Shown: piece after piece, positions 9,693 to 18,614 of the stretch | Position numbering within the stretch: the first letter of the stretch is position 1 | Layout of the letters: each line of letters begins with the position of its first letter | NCBI RefSeq assembly: GCF_010993705.1 | Contig: NZ_WOFO01000011.1 | Span: 113,257-177,256 of the forward strand | Length of the DNA stretch: 64,000 nucleotides | Origin: Cyclobacterium sp. SYSU L10401 | Lineage (GTDB): Bacteria > Bacteroidota > Bacteroidia > Cytophagales > Cyclobacteriaceae | Direction of reading: 5' to 3' | Translations under genes and position numbers: made by a program | Notes under the pieces: model-generated | What the model was told of the DNA's origin: nothing | Databases searched by the model: none | What the model saw: the letters and a program-made list of their open reading frames with translations, nothing else

Positions 9693-11078
9693 ATGAGCAA
9701 ACAAAAACCAAGTATACCAAAAGGGATGAGGGACTTTGATCCTACTGAGATGGCCCGAAGGAATTATATTTTTGACACCATCAAGGAAGTTTTTAAGCTG
9801 TTTGGATACCAGCAATTGGAAACCCCGGCCATGGAAAACCTGTCTACCCTTACCGGAAAATACGGCGATGAAGGTGATCAACTTCTTTTTAAGGTATTAA
9901 ATAGCGGAGAGTTTCTGAAAAAAGTTTCAATGGATGATTTCAGGAATGGGGAGCCAGAGGTGCTTTCAAAAATTGCTGAAAAAGGACTCAGGTATGATTT
10001 GACAGTCCCTTTTGCCCGGTATGTGGTCATGCACCAGAATGAAATCACCTTTCCTTTCAAGCGTTTTCAGATGCAGCCGGTGTGGCGAGCAGACCGACCT
10101 CAAAGAGGAAGGTACAGGGAGTTTTATCAATGTGATGCAGACGTGGTCGGAACGGATAGTTTGATCTGTGAAGCAGAAATTTTAATGATGATCAATCAGG
10201 CTTTTGCCAAATTTGGCATAATGGATTATGCCATAAAAATCAATAACCGGAAAATCCTCACAGGAATGGCTGAGGTGATTGGTGAAAAGGGGAAGGAGGG
10301 AGATTTGTGTGTGGCCATTGATAAACTGGACAAGATAGGTTGGGAGAAAGTTAGTGAGGAGCTTTTCCAAAAAGGGTTTTCAGAGGCATCAGTAGCAGCG
10401 TTAAAACCGGTGTTGGAAATGCAAGAAAAAGATAATAAAGGGTGGCTTACTTTTTTTAAAGAATACCTGGCTCAAAGCACTACCGGCATGAAAGGCCTGG
10501 AAGAATTGGAAGAAGTACTGACATTGTTTTCCATGATGGGAGGAGATGAAGCGCATGTGGTTTTCGATCCGGTTTTGGCCCGTGGACTTTCTTATTATAC
10601 TGGTGCTATTTTTGAAGTAAAGGTGGGAGGGGTGCAGATAGGATCCGTGAGTGGTGGAGGCCGTTATGATAATCTTACCGGAGTTTTTGGTCTTCCCGGG
10701 ATATCCGGGGTAGGCTTTTCCTTCGGAGTTGACAGGCTTTATGATGTATTGGATGCCCTGGGTATTTTTCCGGTCCAACAAAAGGAAAGTACACAGATTA
10801 TGCTTGCCTGCTTTGGTGAAAAGGAAAGAAATAAAGGGTTGAATATATTGGCTGCTTTTCGGGAAGCAGGTCTGGCTGCGGAAATTTATCCTGAATTGGT
10901 GAAAATAAAAAAGCAATTCAATTATGCGGACAAAAAGAATATACCATTTGTAGGCATCCTGGGTGCGGAGGAATTGGCCAATGACAGCATTAGTCTAAAA
11001 AACATGAAAAGCGGTGAGCAAGAAACCCTTTCTCTGGAAAGTGTCATTTCAAAAGTAAAAAATTCAACGACAAAATAA
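9693..11078 (+). CDS. hisS: Histidyl-tRNA synthetase
   Basis: This class IIa aminoacyl-tRNA synthetase charges tRNA-His. At 461 residues it has the typical N-terminus (IPKGMRDFDP), motif 2 (FQMQPVWRADRPQRGRYREF, with Arg contacting ATP), the histidine-specific ARGLSYYTGAIFE and GGGRYD segments, motif 3 (GVGFSFGVDRLYD) and a C-terminal anticodon-binding domain (from ~365). It is monocistronic and convergent with the next gene, 2 nt apart. Confidence 0.97.
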   Translation: MSKQKPSIPKGMRDFDPTEMARRNYIFDTIKEVFKLFGYQQLETPAMENLSTLTGKYGDEGDQLLFKVLNSGEFLKKVSMDDFRNGEPEVLSKIAEKGLRYDLTVPFARYVVMHQNEITFPFKRFQMQPVWRADRPQRGRYREFYQCDADVVGTDSLICEAEILMMINQAFAKFGIMDYAIKINNRKILTGMAEVIGEKGKEGDLCVAIDKLDKIGWEKVSEELFQKGFSEASVAALKPVLEMQEKDNKGWLTFFKEYLAQSTTGMKGLEELEEVLTLFSMMGGDEAHVVFDPVLARGLSYYTGAIFEVKVGGVQIGSVSGGGRYDNLTGVFGLPGISGVGFSFGVDRLYDVLDALGIFPVQQKESTQIMLACFGEKERNKGLNILAAFREAGLAAEIYPELVKIKKQFNYADKKNIPFVGILGAEELANDSISLKNMKSGEQETLSLESVISKVKNSTTK

Positions 11079-11080
11079 AT

Positions 11081-11374
11081 TCAGTCTATTTTAAATATGG
11101 AGGCAATGGGAATGGTAATTCCTCTTTTTAGGGAAATAAACTTCTCTCCCACGGCCCAGATCGTAGTGTAGACTTTAAATACTTGTTTGTCAGCTGTTTC
11201 AAAATATATCCAAACCTTGCCACGGGAGGTATTTCCCAGGATTTGTGACCTTTGTAAATCAAAGTAACGCTGTTTTATTAAAACAGGATCGGTTAATACT
11301 TCGGAGGATGAAAAACGAAGTCCCAGGACCTGCTCCTTTTCTATGATCAAGATCTCTTTCTCAAGTGTTTCCAT
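11081..11374 (-). CDS. Hypothetical small protein
   Basis: 97 residues, soluble, no signal peptide. The pattern of alternating hydrophobic strands (KVWIYFETADKQVFKVYTTIWAVGEKFISLKRGITIPI) suggests an all-beta fold in the C-terminal 60 residues. No family recognised. It starts at ATG 11374 and ends 2 nt from the hisS stop. Confidence 0.6.
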   Translation of the reverse strand: METLEKEILIIEKEQVLGLRFSSSEVLTDPVLIKQRYFDLQRSQILGNTSRGKVWIYFETADKQVFKVYTTIWAVGEKFISLKRGITIPIASIFKID

Positions 11375-11548
11375 AGGTGTATGATGAATGGGTTAAACAG
11401 CTAAGGTTCATGGGTATTCTTACGTATAATTCAAAAATAAGGTTTGAATATTCTATAAAAGCACTATTATTGGAATAAAATATTGATTATACCTATTTTT
11501 TTACAATTAAATTTTATTCAAATATAATACGGCCCTTGCAAAAAAAAT

Positions 11549-11556
11549 TATATTTG
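11549..11556 (+). promoter_or_regulatory. -7 promoter box of the ybaB-type gene
   Basis: TATATTTG matches TAnnTTTG exactly, 23 nt before ATG 11580. The -33 region lacks a good TTTG at proper spacing. Confidence 0.5.
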
Positions 11557-11579
11557 TAAAACAAACAAAAAAAACACGT

Positions 11580-11912
11580 ATGTTAGATATCATGAGCATG
11601 ATGAACAAGGTCAAGGAAGCCCAGGCCAAGATCAAAGAGACCCAGGCAGAACTTGTTCATCTGAGAGCTGAAGGAGAAGTAGGAGCCGGAATGGTGAAAG
11701 TGATTGTCAATGGGGATAGAAAGGTCCTGGATATAGAAATAGATCCTTCTCTGGTCAATGAAAAGGACAAAGGCATGATGAAGGACTTGATTGTGGGTGC
11801 CACCAATAAAGCCCTGGAAAATATTGACGTCAAAATTAAAGAAAAGATGAGTGCTGCCACCGCTGGAATGATGCCGAATATTCCTGGCATGGATTTCGGA
11901 AATATGGTATAA
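11580..11912 (+). CDS. YbaB/EbfC-family nucleoid-associated protein
   Basis: A 110-residue member of the YbaB/EbfC family, small dimeric DNA-binding proteins of the nucleoid. It has the N-terminal helix (MMNKVKEAQAKIKETQAEL), the GAGMVKVIVNGDRKVLDIEID core and a methionine/glycine-rich tail (MMPNIPGMDFGNMV). The stop codon shares its last A with the ATG of the downstream glycosyltransferase, so the two are translationally coupled. Confidence 0.93.
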   Translation: MLDIMSMMNKVKEAQAKIKETQAELVHLRAEGEVGAGMVKVIVNGDRKVLDIEIDPSLVNEKDKGMMKDLIVGATNKALENIDVKIKEKMSAATAGMMPNIPGMDFGNMV

Positions 11913-12922
11913 TGAAAAAAGCGGCCATTGTGATTTTGAATTTCAATGGGAAAGGTATGTTGAAGAAATACCTTTCTCAGGTTTACCAGCATTCTGTTTA
12001 TGAGATAATTATTGTAGACAATGGGAGTTGCGATGGGTCCATCGATTATTTATTGAGTCATTTTCCGGAAATCAAGTTGGTACTTCTGAAGGAGAATCAT
12101 GGATACAGCAAAGGCTATAACCTGGGTCTGGAAAGCCTGAAGGGAGATTATGAGTATTATATTTTGTTGAATTCAGATGTTGAGGTGGCTGCGTATTGGG
12201 ATGAAACATTGATTGAATACATGAGCCAACGACCCCATGTTGCGGTTTGCCAACCTAAGATCCTTTCCTTAAGCAAAAAGGGGTATTTCGATTATGCTGG
12301 CGCAGCCGGCGGATTTCTGGACAGTATGGGATACCCTTTCTGCAGGGGCAGGATGCTTCATACCCTGGAAAAGGATCAGGGTCAATACAACGATTCCACT
12401 GCAGTTGATTGGGCATCCGGGGCATGTTTTTGTGTGAAAGCGGGCCTTTTTCATGATTATGAGGGGTTTAATCCTTACTTTTTTTCGCATATGGAAGAAA
12501 TCGACCTGTGTTGGAGGATGAGAAAGGATGGCTTTCAGGTTCATTGTTGCGGTGAGGCTAAAGTTTACCATTTGGGGGGAGGTACCTTGTCTGAGGTAAA
12601 TCCTTTCAAAACCTACCTCAATTTCAGAAACAGCCTGCACATGCTCTATAACAACCTAACGGTGTCGGGGTTTTTGAAGGTGATCGGGTTAAGATTTATT
12701 TTGGATGGTGGAGCCTTGATACACCTCTTGTTTACCAAGGGCTGGCCTCATAGTAAGGCTGTAGCAAAAGCATATTTGGATTTTGTAAAGAAAAAAGACG
12801 AGGTAAAAGGTAGTAAAATTGCCAGGACCAATAAATTGGAATCAATAAAGCCAAGGCCTGTCTTTTCTATTATATTCCAATATTATTTGCTTGGAAAAAG
12901 AAAATTCTCACAATTGAATTAA
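11912..12922 (+). CDS. Family 2 glycosyltransferase (rhamnosyltransferase-like)
   Basis: 336 residues with a GT-A fold: AAIVILNFNGKGML at the N-terminus, VDNGSCDGSIDYL (nucleotide-binding), LLNSDVEV (the DxD-type metal site, here NSDVE) and FFSHMEEIDLCWRMRKDG (the ED-containing acceptor region common in GT2 enzymes). It probably transfers a sugar to a surface glycan or lipid. No other polysaccharide genes are adjacent, so the substrate is unknown. It is coupled to the ybaB-type gene by a 1-nt overlap and overlaps the convergent PspC gene by 4 nt. Confidence 0.9.
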   Translation: MKKAAIVILNFNGKGMLKKYLSQVYQHSVYEIIIVDNGSCDGSIDYLLSHFPEIKLVLLKENHGYSKGYNLGLESLKGDYEYYILLNSDVEVAAYWDETLIEYMSQRPHVAVCQPKILSLSKKGYFDYAGAAGGFLDSMGYPFCRGRMLHTLEKDQGQYNDSTAVDWASGACFCVKAGLFHDYEGFNPYFFSHMEEIDLCWRMRKDGFQVHCCGEAKVYHLGGGTLSEVNPFKTYLNFRNSLHMLYNNLTVSGFLKVIGLRFILDGGALIHLLFTKGWPHSKAVAKAYLDFVKKKDEVKGSKIARTNKLESIKPRPVFSIIFQYYLLGKRKFSQLN

Positions 12923-13137
12923 TCAAATAGAATGGGATTATTCATTCTACGGAAATATTTCCTCAGTTTCATAGTCATGGCAAGGCTCACATAAATGATA
13001 ATAGGAGAGCCAAGGGTGATAAATGAACTGTAAATAAAAAACAAGCGGATGCTATCAATGGGGAAGTGAAGCTTTTCACCTAATTTTGAACAAACTCCGA
13101 AGGCCCTTTCCTGAAAGAATAATTTTAGCTTTTCCAT
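12919..13137 (-). CDS. PspC-domain protein
   Basis: 72 residues resembling the PspC domain: an amphipathic start, AFGVCSKLGEKLHFPIDSIRLFFIYSS (compare GVCAGLAEYFGID..VRL) and one membrane segment (FITLGSPIIIYVSLAM). PspC proteins sit in the inner membrane and sense envelope stress. No pspA-like partner is nearby. Confidence 0.75.
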   Translation of the reverse strand: MEKLKLFFQERAFGVCSKLGEKLHFPIDSIRLFFIYSSFITLGSPIIIYVSLAMTMKLRKYFRRMNNPILFD

Positions 13138-13204
13138 GTTTAACTTGTTTAAAGTACAGAAACCATTTGAAAGAACAACATATTGATAATAACCTGATTA
13201 ACCT

Positions 13205-14749
13205 ATGATTGTTATAAAAAAAAGTGTTGCTGTAAATGTTTTGTTAGCTGTTTTGTTTTTCTATTCCTGTAATCAGGCACAAGTTATAAAAAAAGCGGAT
13301 AACCAAAAAATAGAAATTGAACCAAAAGTATTGGAGCGCCTGGGTGATTCCGTTCAATTTAACCTGAAGGTGTCCCTTCCCAACGCAAGTATCCGAAAAA
13401 ACGAGCTTTATGCAGCAAATCTCGTTTTCACCTATGGCAATAACCGTTATAAGTTTAACAATAGCTTAATGGTAAGTGGAGACACCCTTGATCCACATGC
13501 TAAAATTGAGGTTAGTGGAAGGTTTAGTATGCCTTTTCTGGCAGGGATGGAAAAAGGAGCCTTGCAGTTACAATCAGGGATAACCAATGGGAGGCAGGAA
13601 ATTGAGGACAGGGCACCTGAAATTACCCTGACTCAGGGTATCATTACCACTGCTTCCCTGGCACAAATCGGACAGTACAGGGGACAGCAAATGATTCCTG
13701 TCTTGGGTACCCATATCGCCATGGACAGTCCGGAATCCATGGGAATGCTAGCCGATCAATGGCAAGTAGTGGAGGAGATGCTTGCGGCTTACAGCAACCT
13801 GCCTTACACGGCAAAAACGCCTTTTTTGGAAGTTTTAAAAGGGCCAGGTGACTGGAGTCATAAAAAGTGGAAAATGGAGGGGTTGCCTCATTTTGTAGAA
13901 TTGAACCGGGAGGTGTTTTCCTGGTATGAAACCAATTATCATACCCAATTTGAAAGTAAACGGGAGGGGATATCGGATATCCAACGCTCCATCCTCGCCC
14001 GGAATATCAGGCAGGGGACTGTAAGTGCTGATACCCTGAGCGAACAGGAATTGGCTGTGGCCATCAGCAAGGAGCCAGGTTGGTCTGAACAGGAGCAACT
14101 ACTCAGGGCGATGGAGGAAGTATATCCCAGCCCTTTTGTCTATAACAACCTGGGGGTGGTGTTTTTAAATCAGGCCAATCGGGTGACGGATACCAGGGAG
14201 AAAAATCAGTTGTTGGAAAATGCATTATTTGCATTTAACCGCTCCAATGCTTTTTTTGAAAATCCCCATGCTGTGTACAACCTGGGCTTGGTTTTTTGGC
14301 TTTGGGGGGATAAATTCAGTGCATACAATAATTTTTACAGGTCTTTGGCCTTAACCAGATCAGACCAACTGACCAAAACGTACGAGGCAGCTCTAGGAGC
14401 GGTCTCGATTTTTAATGGAGATTATAGCCTGGCCGCCATTCATTTAAACAAAGCGGAAAGCAATCCCATCAACTTGTTTAATCAGGGATTAGCCAATTTT
14501 CTGGCGAAGGATTATTACAACGCTACCATAAAATTTGAAGAAAGCGCCATTCAAAACATGTCCAATGGCTACCCATTTTATGGTCTGGCCCTTGTCGCTG
14601 CACGAAATGGTGAGATGGAAAAACTGTATGAAAACCTGGAAAAGGCAGTCAATAGAAGTGATTTTTTAAGAAACAGGGCTGTTGCTGACCGGGAATTTGT
14701 CCTGTTTCATGAACAGGAAAAGTTTAAAGAAATCCTTAGGAAAAAATAA
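13205..14749 (+). CDS. TPR-containing lipoprotein
   Basis: 514 residues. The N-terminus MIVIKKSVAVNVLLAVLFFYSC is a signal peptide with lipobox FYSC (Cys22). The first half (~30-290) is mixed and unrecognised. The second half (~300-500) has TPR-like helical repeats (YNNLGVVFLNQANRV, YNLGLVFWLWGDKFSAY, NLFNQGLANFLAKDYY). It is probably an anchored periplasmic scaffold. The ROK kinase starts 13 nt downstream, so this is likely the first gene of the amino-sugar cluster. Confidence 0.75.
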   Translation: MIVIKKSVAVNVLLAVLFFYSCNQAQVIKKADNQKIEIEPKVLERLGDSVQFNLKVSLPNASIRKNELYAANLVFTYGNNRYKFNNSLMVSGDTLDPHAKIEVSGRFSMPFLAGMEKGALQLQSGITNGRQEIEDRAPEITLTQGIITTASLAQIGQYRGQQMIPVLGTHIAMDSPESMGMLADQWQVVEEMLAAYSNLPYTAKTPFLEVLKGPGDWSHKKWKMEGLPHFVELNREVFSWYETNYHTQFESKREGISDIQRSILARNIRQGTVSADTLSEQELAVAISKEPGWSEQEQLLRAMEEVYPSPFVYNNLGVVFLNQANRVTDTREKNQLLENALFAFNRSNAFFENPHAVYNLGLVFWLWGDKFSAYNNFYRSLALTRSDQLTKTYEAALGAVSIFNGDYSLAAIHLNKAESNPINLFNQGLANFLAKDYYNATIKFEESAIQNMSNGYPFYGLALVAARNGEMEKLYENLEKAVNRSDFLRNRAVADREFVLFHEQEKFKEILRKK

Positions 14750-14762
14750 ATAGCGATTGAAA

Positions 14763-15617
14763 ATGAAGCGGATAATGGGCGTAGACATAGGAGGCTCTCA
14801 TATCAGTGCAGGTATTTTGAGTACAGATGGGATGAGTATATCAGATGCTGATATGGCCAGAGAGCAGGTCAACTCTTCCGGAAGCAGAGATGAAATATTA
14901 GACGCCTGGGTCCATTGCCTTTCCGCATTGGGTATTACAGGGAATACCTTGCTGGGTATTGCCATGCCGGCCCCATTCGATTATGATAATGGTATTTCAT
15001 TGATGGTAGACCAAGGCAAATACCGTTCCCTTTACCAGGTAAATGTAAAGGCTGCCCTTGCTGAAAGGTTGCAGCTTCCCATGGAGCATATTGCTTTTAT
15101 CAATGATGCTGCTGCTTTTTTACAGGGAGAGGCGCATGTAGCCGGTTGGTCAGCTGAGAACCACCTGATGGGCATCACCCTGGGTACAGGTTTGGGAGGG
15201 GCCTTTAAATCTGGTAAAATAGCTGAGGATGGAGCCATTTGGTCCATTCCTTTCAAAGGGGGAATAGCCGAAGATTATTTAAGCACTGCCTATTTTACCC
15301 ATTGGGCCAGGCAACATTTTGGAAAAGAAGTTTCTGGACTAAAAGCACTGCTTGCTGAAAAAGAAACCCGTGAGGATACATTGGTAAAACTCAAGGAGTT
15401 TGCCAGGCACCTGGCAGATCTGATTTTACTGCAGCAGGAGCATAGAAAAATAGATAAGGTGATATTGGGAGGTAACATGGCTAAGGCTGCAACTTTATTT
15501 ATACCGGAAGTCAGCAGCATTCTGCAGGACAATGGATCCAATCCGGAACTGCTTGTCAGCAGGCTTGGAGAAAAGGCAGCTATGATTGGTGCAGCAAGTA
15601 TTTATGGTGAAAACTGA
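14763..15617 (+). CDS. ROK-family sugar kinase lacking the ROK zinc motif
   Basis: 284 residues with the actin-like ATPase fold: MGVDIGGSHISAGIL (phosphate 1), LGIAMPAPFDYD, FINDAAAFLQGEA (catalytic Asp of the NDA motif) and GITLGTGLGGAF (phosphate 2). It should phosphorylate glucose, N-acetylglucosamine or a related sugar. The Cys-rich C-x-C-G-x-x-G-C zinc site typical of ROK proteins is absent. The start is ATG 14763, not the TTG 6 nt upstream. The neighbouring hexosaminidase and NagX genes suggest an amino-sugar substrate, by inference. Confidence 0.85.
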   Translation: MKRIMGVDIGGSHISAGILSTDGMSISDADMAREQVNSSGSRDEILDAWVHCLSALGITGNTLLGIAMPAPFDYDNGISLMVDQGKYRSLYQVNVKAALAERLQLPMEHIAFINDAAAFLQGEAHVAGWSAENHLMGITLGTGLGGAFKSGKIAEDGAIWSIPFKGGIAEDYLSTAYFTHWARQHFGKEVSGLKALLAEKETREDTLVKLKEFARHLADLILLQQEHRKIDKVILGGNMAKAATLFIPEVSSILQDNGSNPELLVSRLGEKAAMIGAASIYGEN

Positions 15618-15692
15618 AAATAAATTTATTATCTTTTGAAAATTTTATGGACCAAAAAGTAATTTTTGTTTGATTGTTTAATAAAATCTGCG

Positions 15693-16205
15693 ATGAAAAT
15701 AGAAAAAGAATTTTCCAAAGAAGAAGTTTTTAGCACTGTTGAGAAGTCCCTGGCAGGGGAAGGTTTCAAGGTAGTCAGTAAGGATGAGAACCGACCCTGG
15801 GGTGGGTTTTTTGTAATCGATGAAAATCAAATCAACTCCTTTCGGAAGAAGTTTTTTCCTGAGGTAGAATTAACCCCCGAACAATTGAAAAACAAGTTAA
15901 GCCCAAAGATATTACTGGTAGGTCCGGGAAAACGCTTGTCCTGGCAGTACCACCACCGTAGGGCTGAAATTTGGAAATTGATCGCAGGTGAAGGAGGAAT
16001 CATAAGAAGTGAAACTGATGCCGAAGGTCCTTTGCAAGCCATGGGGACCGGGCAGGTAGTGCGGCTGAAACAAGGGGAAAGACACCGCTTGGTAGGTCTG
16101 GAAAATTGGGGAATAGTAGCCGAAATCTGGATGCATACTGATCCTGACAAACCCTCGGATGAAAGTGACATCGTCCGCGTTCAGGATGATTTTGAACGTA
16201 AATAA
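15693..16205 (+). CDS. Cupin protein, phosphomannose-isomerase type II C-terminal-like
   Basis: 170 residues from ATG 15693. A TTG-started extension to 15666 is unlikely. The N-terminal part contains RPWGGFFVID, and the cupin core reads LVGPGKRLSWQYHHRRAEIWKLIAGEG...VRLKQGERHRLVGLENWGIVAEIW. The H-H-x5-E pattern and the later G-E-R-H supply the usual metal ligands. Such proteins resemble the isomerase half of bifunctional mannose-6-phosphate isomerases and act on phosphosugars or as sugar-binding cupins. Placed between the kinase and the NagX gene, it could act on the phosphorylated product. Confidence 0.78.
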   Translation: MKIEKEFSKEEVFSTVEKSLAGEGFKVVSKDENRPWGGFFVIDENQINSFRKKFFPEVELTPEQLKNKLSPKILLVGPGKRLSWQYHHRRAEIWKLIAGEGGIIRSETDAEGPLQAMGTGQVVRLKQGERHRLVGLENWGIVAEIWMHTDPDKPSDESDIVRVQDDFERK

Positions 16206-16217
16206 CCGCTGCTGACC

Positions 16218-17417
16218 ATGGCCCAGGCAACTACCCCAACATCCCGTAATCATGCCATCGATGTGTTTCGTGCCCTTACCATGATGCTCATGATTTTCGT
16301 AAATGACTTGTGGACATTGAGGGATGTGCCCGAATGGCTGAAACATGTACCCGCTGAGGTGGATGGGATGGGTTTGTCGGATGTGGTTTTTCCTGCTTTT
16401 CTTTTTATTGTAGGTTTATCTATTCCACTGGCCATCGAAAACCGTTGGAAAAAGGGCAGTTCCAGTCAGGAGATTTTGTTTCATGTTTTGTCCAGATCCC
16501 TGGCACTATTGATCATGGGCGTTTTCCATGTCAACCTGGAAAACTATCAGCAGGAGGCAGCCCTTTTGCCAAAGGCCGTCTGGCAGATTTTGCTCACCCT
16601 GTCCTTTTTTCTGATATGGTTGGATTATTCAAAATCCAATCGTAAAAACAGAAATGTGCTGACAAAAGCTCTGGGCTGGTTCATACTGGTTTTTCTGGCT
16701 TTGGTTTATAAAGGAGGGGATGCCGCTGACCCCAAATGGATGGATGTTTACTGGTGGGGCATTTTGGGATTGATCGGTTGGGCTTACCTGATCGCTTCTC
16801 TGGTTTATATCGCCAGCAAGGGAAACAGGAACTGGATTTGGCTGGCTTTTTTGGCTTGCATGGTCTTTAGCTCCCTTGCAAAATTGGGAATGCTTGATTT
16901 CCTAAGTGGTATTAAACCCTATTTTTGGTTAATTGACGATGGTGCCACCCCAGCTCTGGCCATCTCCGGTATGCTGCTTAGCCTTTATTATCGTACTTAC
17001 TTTAAATCCGGTGGCCAGGCCCGGTTTTGGATCATTTGGGCATTGCTGTCAGTTTCCGGCCTGATTTTAGGCTTTATCAGCCGACCGCTTTGGGGGATCC
17101 ATAAAATAGGATCCTCTCCCTCCTGGGTTTTGATTTGCATCAGCATCAGTATACTTACCTTTGGGTTATTGATTTGGCTGGTGGAAATAAAGAAACATAA
17201 GGACTGGTTCAAATGGATAAAGCCTGCAGGCACAAGTACCCTTACCTGTTACTTATTGCCCTATATCCATTACGGTCTCCTGTCACTCAGCGGCTGGGTG
17301 TTGCCCCTGTTTTTCCGAACAGGCTTGTTGGGATTGTTTAAATCCATGCTTTATGCCCTGGTCATTATCCTGATTACCGGCTTACTTGAAAAGAAAAACC
17401 TCCGTTTAAAAATCTAA
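16218..17417 (+). CDS. NagX/DUF5009-type membrane acyltransferase (first copy)
   Basis: 399 residues with about ten membrane segments. The N-terminus NHAIDVFRALTMMLMIFVND and the segment GMGLSDVVFPAFLFIVGLSIP are the hallmarks of the DUF5009/HGSNAT family. Its eukaryotic member acetylates the terminal glucosamine of heparan sulfate, and bacterial NagX genes lie in N-acetylglucosamine operons. It begins 12 nt after the cupin stop and ends 24 nt before the hexosaminidase. The role is probably handling or acetylation of glucosamine at the inner membrane; this is inferred. Confidence 0.85.
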   Translation: MAQATTPTSRNHAIDVFRALTMMLMIFVNDLWTLRDVPEWLKHVPAEVDGMGLSDVVFPAFLFIVGLSIPLAIENRWKKGSSSQEILFHVLSRSLALLIMGVFHVNLENYQQEAALLPKAVWQILLTLSFFLIWLDYSKSNRKNRNVLTKALGWFILVFLALVYKGGDAADPKWMDVYWWGILGLIGWAYLIASLVYIASKGNRNWIWLAFLACMVFSSLAKLGMLDFLSGIKPYFWLIDDGATPALAISGMLLSLYYRTYFKSGGQARFWIIWALLSVSGLILGFISRPLWGIHKIGSSPSWVLICISISILTFGLLIWLVEIKKHKDWFKWIKPAGTSTLTCYLLPYIHYGLLSLSGWVLPLFFRTGLLGLFKSMLYALVIILITGLLEKKNLRLKI

Positions 17418-17441
17418 ATTGATACCAAAACTCAATCTATC

Positions 17442-18569
17442 ATGAAAAATTTACCTTCGAAAACCTTGGTGTTTTGCGCCATCCTGCTTATCCAGCTGGT
17501 AGTATTTCGGGGATGGTCCCAACAAATTTCATTCACCGATCTTCCTGTGCGAGGTTTTGCCATTGCTGCTCCTCAAAAAGATGGGGTAGATAGGTTTGTA
17601 AAATTTATGGATGATGAATTGACTCCCAGAGGCGTAAATGTGCTGGTATTGCGGGTGGATTTCAATTATGCCTATGAAAGCCATCCGGAGTTGAGAAATG
17701 AGGAGGTCTTATCCAAATCTGACGTCAAAAAAATAGTATCGAGTGCTTCCCGGCATGGGATTAAACTCGTTCCCCAAATCAATTTGCTTGGTCACCAATC
17801 CTGGGCTTCATCGCTGGGCAATTTATTGAAGGAGTATCCCGAATTTGATGAAACACCCCATGTAGCCATTCCGGAGAATTATGAATGGCCAAATGAGGAT
17901 GGATTATACTGCAAGAGCTATTGCCCCTTACACCCGGAGGTACATGGAGTAGTTTTTGATTTGGTCGACGAAATTTTGACGGTATTTGAAGCGGATGACT
18001 TTCATGCCGGCATGGATGAGGTCTTTTACATAGGGGATGACCAATGTCCCCGGTGTGGCGGCAGGGATAAAGCCGAACTATTTGCAGGAGAGGTAAGTAA
18101 GATCAGGAATCACCTGAAAATGCAGGATAAAAGACTCTGGATTTGGGGTGACCGGCTGATCGATGGAAAAACCACCGGGATCGGCATGTGGGAAGCCAGC
18201 ATGAACAATACCCACAGGGCCATTGACATGATTCCCAAGGATGTGGTTATCTGTGACTGGCACTACGAAAGGCCTGACCAGACTCCTGTCATGTTTGCCA
18301 TGAAGGGCTTTGATGTGATCAGCTGCTCCTGGCGAAAGCCTGAGGTAGGAGTAGGGCAGAAAGAGGATATGATTCGCTACAGAACCCACCAAACCAGGGA
18401 AATGAGAGAGAGGTTTAAAGGGGTAATGCTTACCGTCTGGTCTGGAGCGGACGCTTTCTTAGATGGCTTTGAGAGCTATGTGCAGGCAGATAATAAAGAA
18501 AAAATGGATGAAGTGGAGGAGCCTTGGGTGACCTTCGTCCGGATGTTTGATGAAAAGGCCTCTAAATAA
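17442..18569 (+). CDS. Secreted GH20-like beta-N-acetylhexosaminidase
   Basis: 375 residues with a signal peptide (KTLVFCAILLIQLVVFRGWSQ). The body resembles a lone GH20 TIM barrel: RGFAIAAPQKDGVDRF, VLRVDFNYAYESHP, LVPQINLLGHQSWA and DDFHAGMDEVFYIGD. The last matches the GH20 D-E catalytic pair (Asp/Glu about residues 191-192). Later aromatic strands follow (RLWIWGDRL, VVICDWHYE, ISCSWRKP). The usual N-terminal GH20b domain is absent and the acid/base motif deviates (AGMDEV rather than GGDEV), so substrate specificity may differ. It is expected to release terminal N-acetylhexosamine in the periplasm. Confidence 0.78.
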   Translation: MKNLPSKTLVFCAILLIQLVVFRGWSQQISFTDLPVRGFAIAAPQKDGVDRFVKFMDDELTPRGVNVLVLRVDFNYAYESHPELRNEEVLSKSDVKKIVSSASRHGIKLVPQINLLGHQSWASSLGNLLKEYPEFDETPHVAIPENYEWPNEDGLYCKSYCPLHPEVHGVVFDLVDEILTVFEADDFHAGMDEVFYIGDDQCPRCGGRDKAELFAGEVSKIRNHLKMQDKRLWIWGDRLIDGKTTGIGMWEASMNNTHRAIDMIPKDVVICDWHYERPDQTPVMFAMKGFDVISCSWRKPEVGVGQKEDMIRYRTHQTREMRERFKGVMLTVWSGADAFLDGFESYVQADNKEKMDEVEEPWVTFVRMFDEKASK

Positions 18570-18614
18570 AATAATAACCTTCAAGATTCAAGGATTTCTG
18601 CTAACAAGACACAA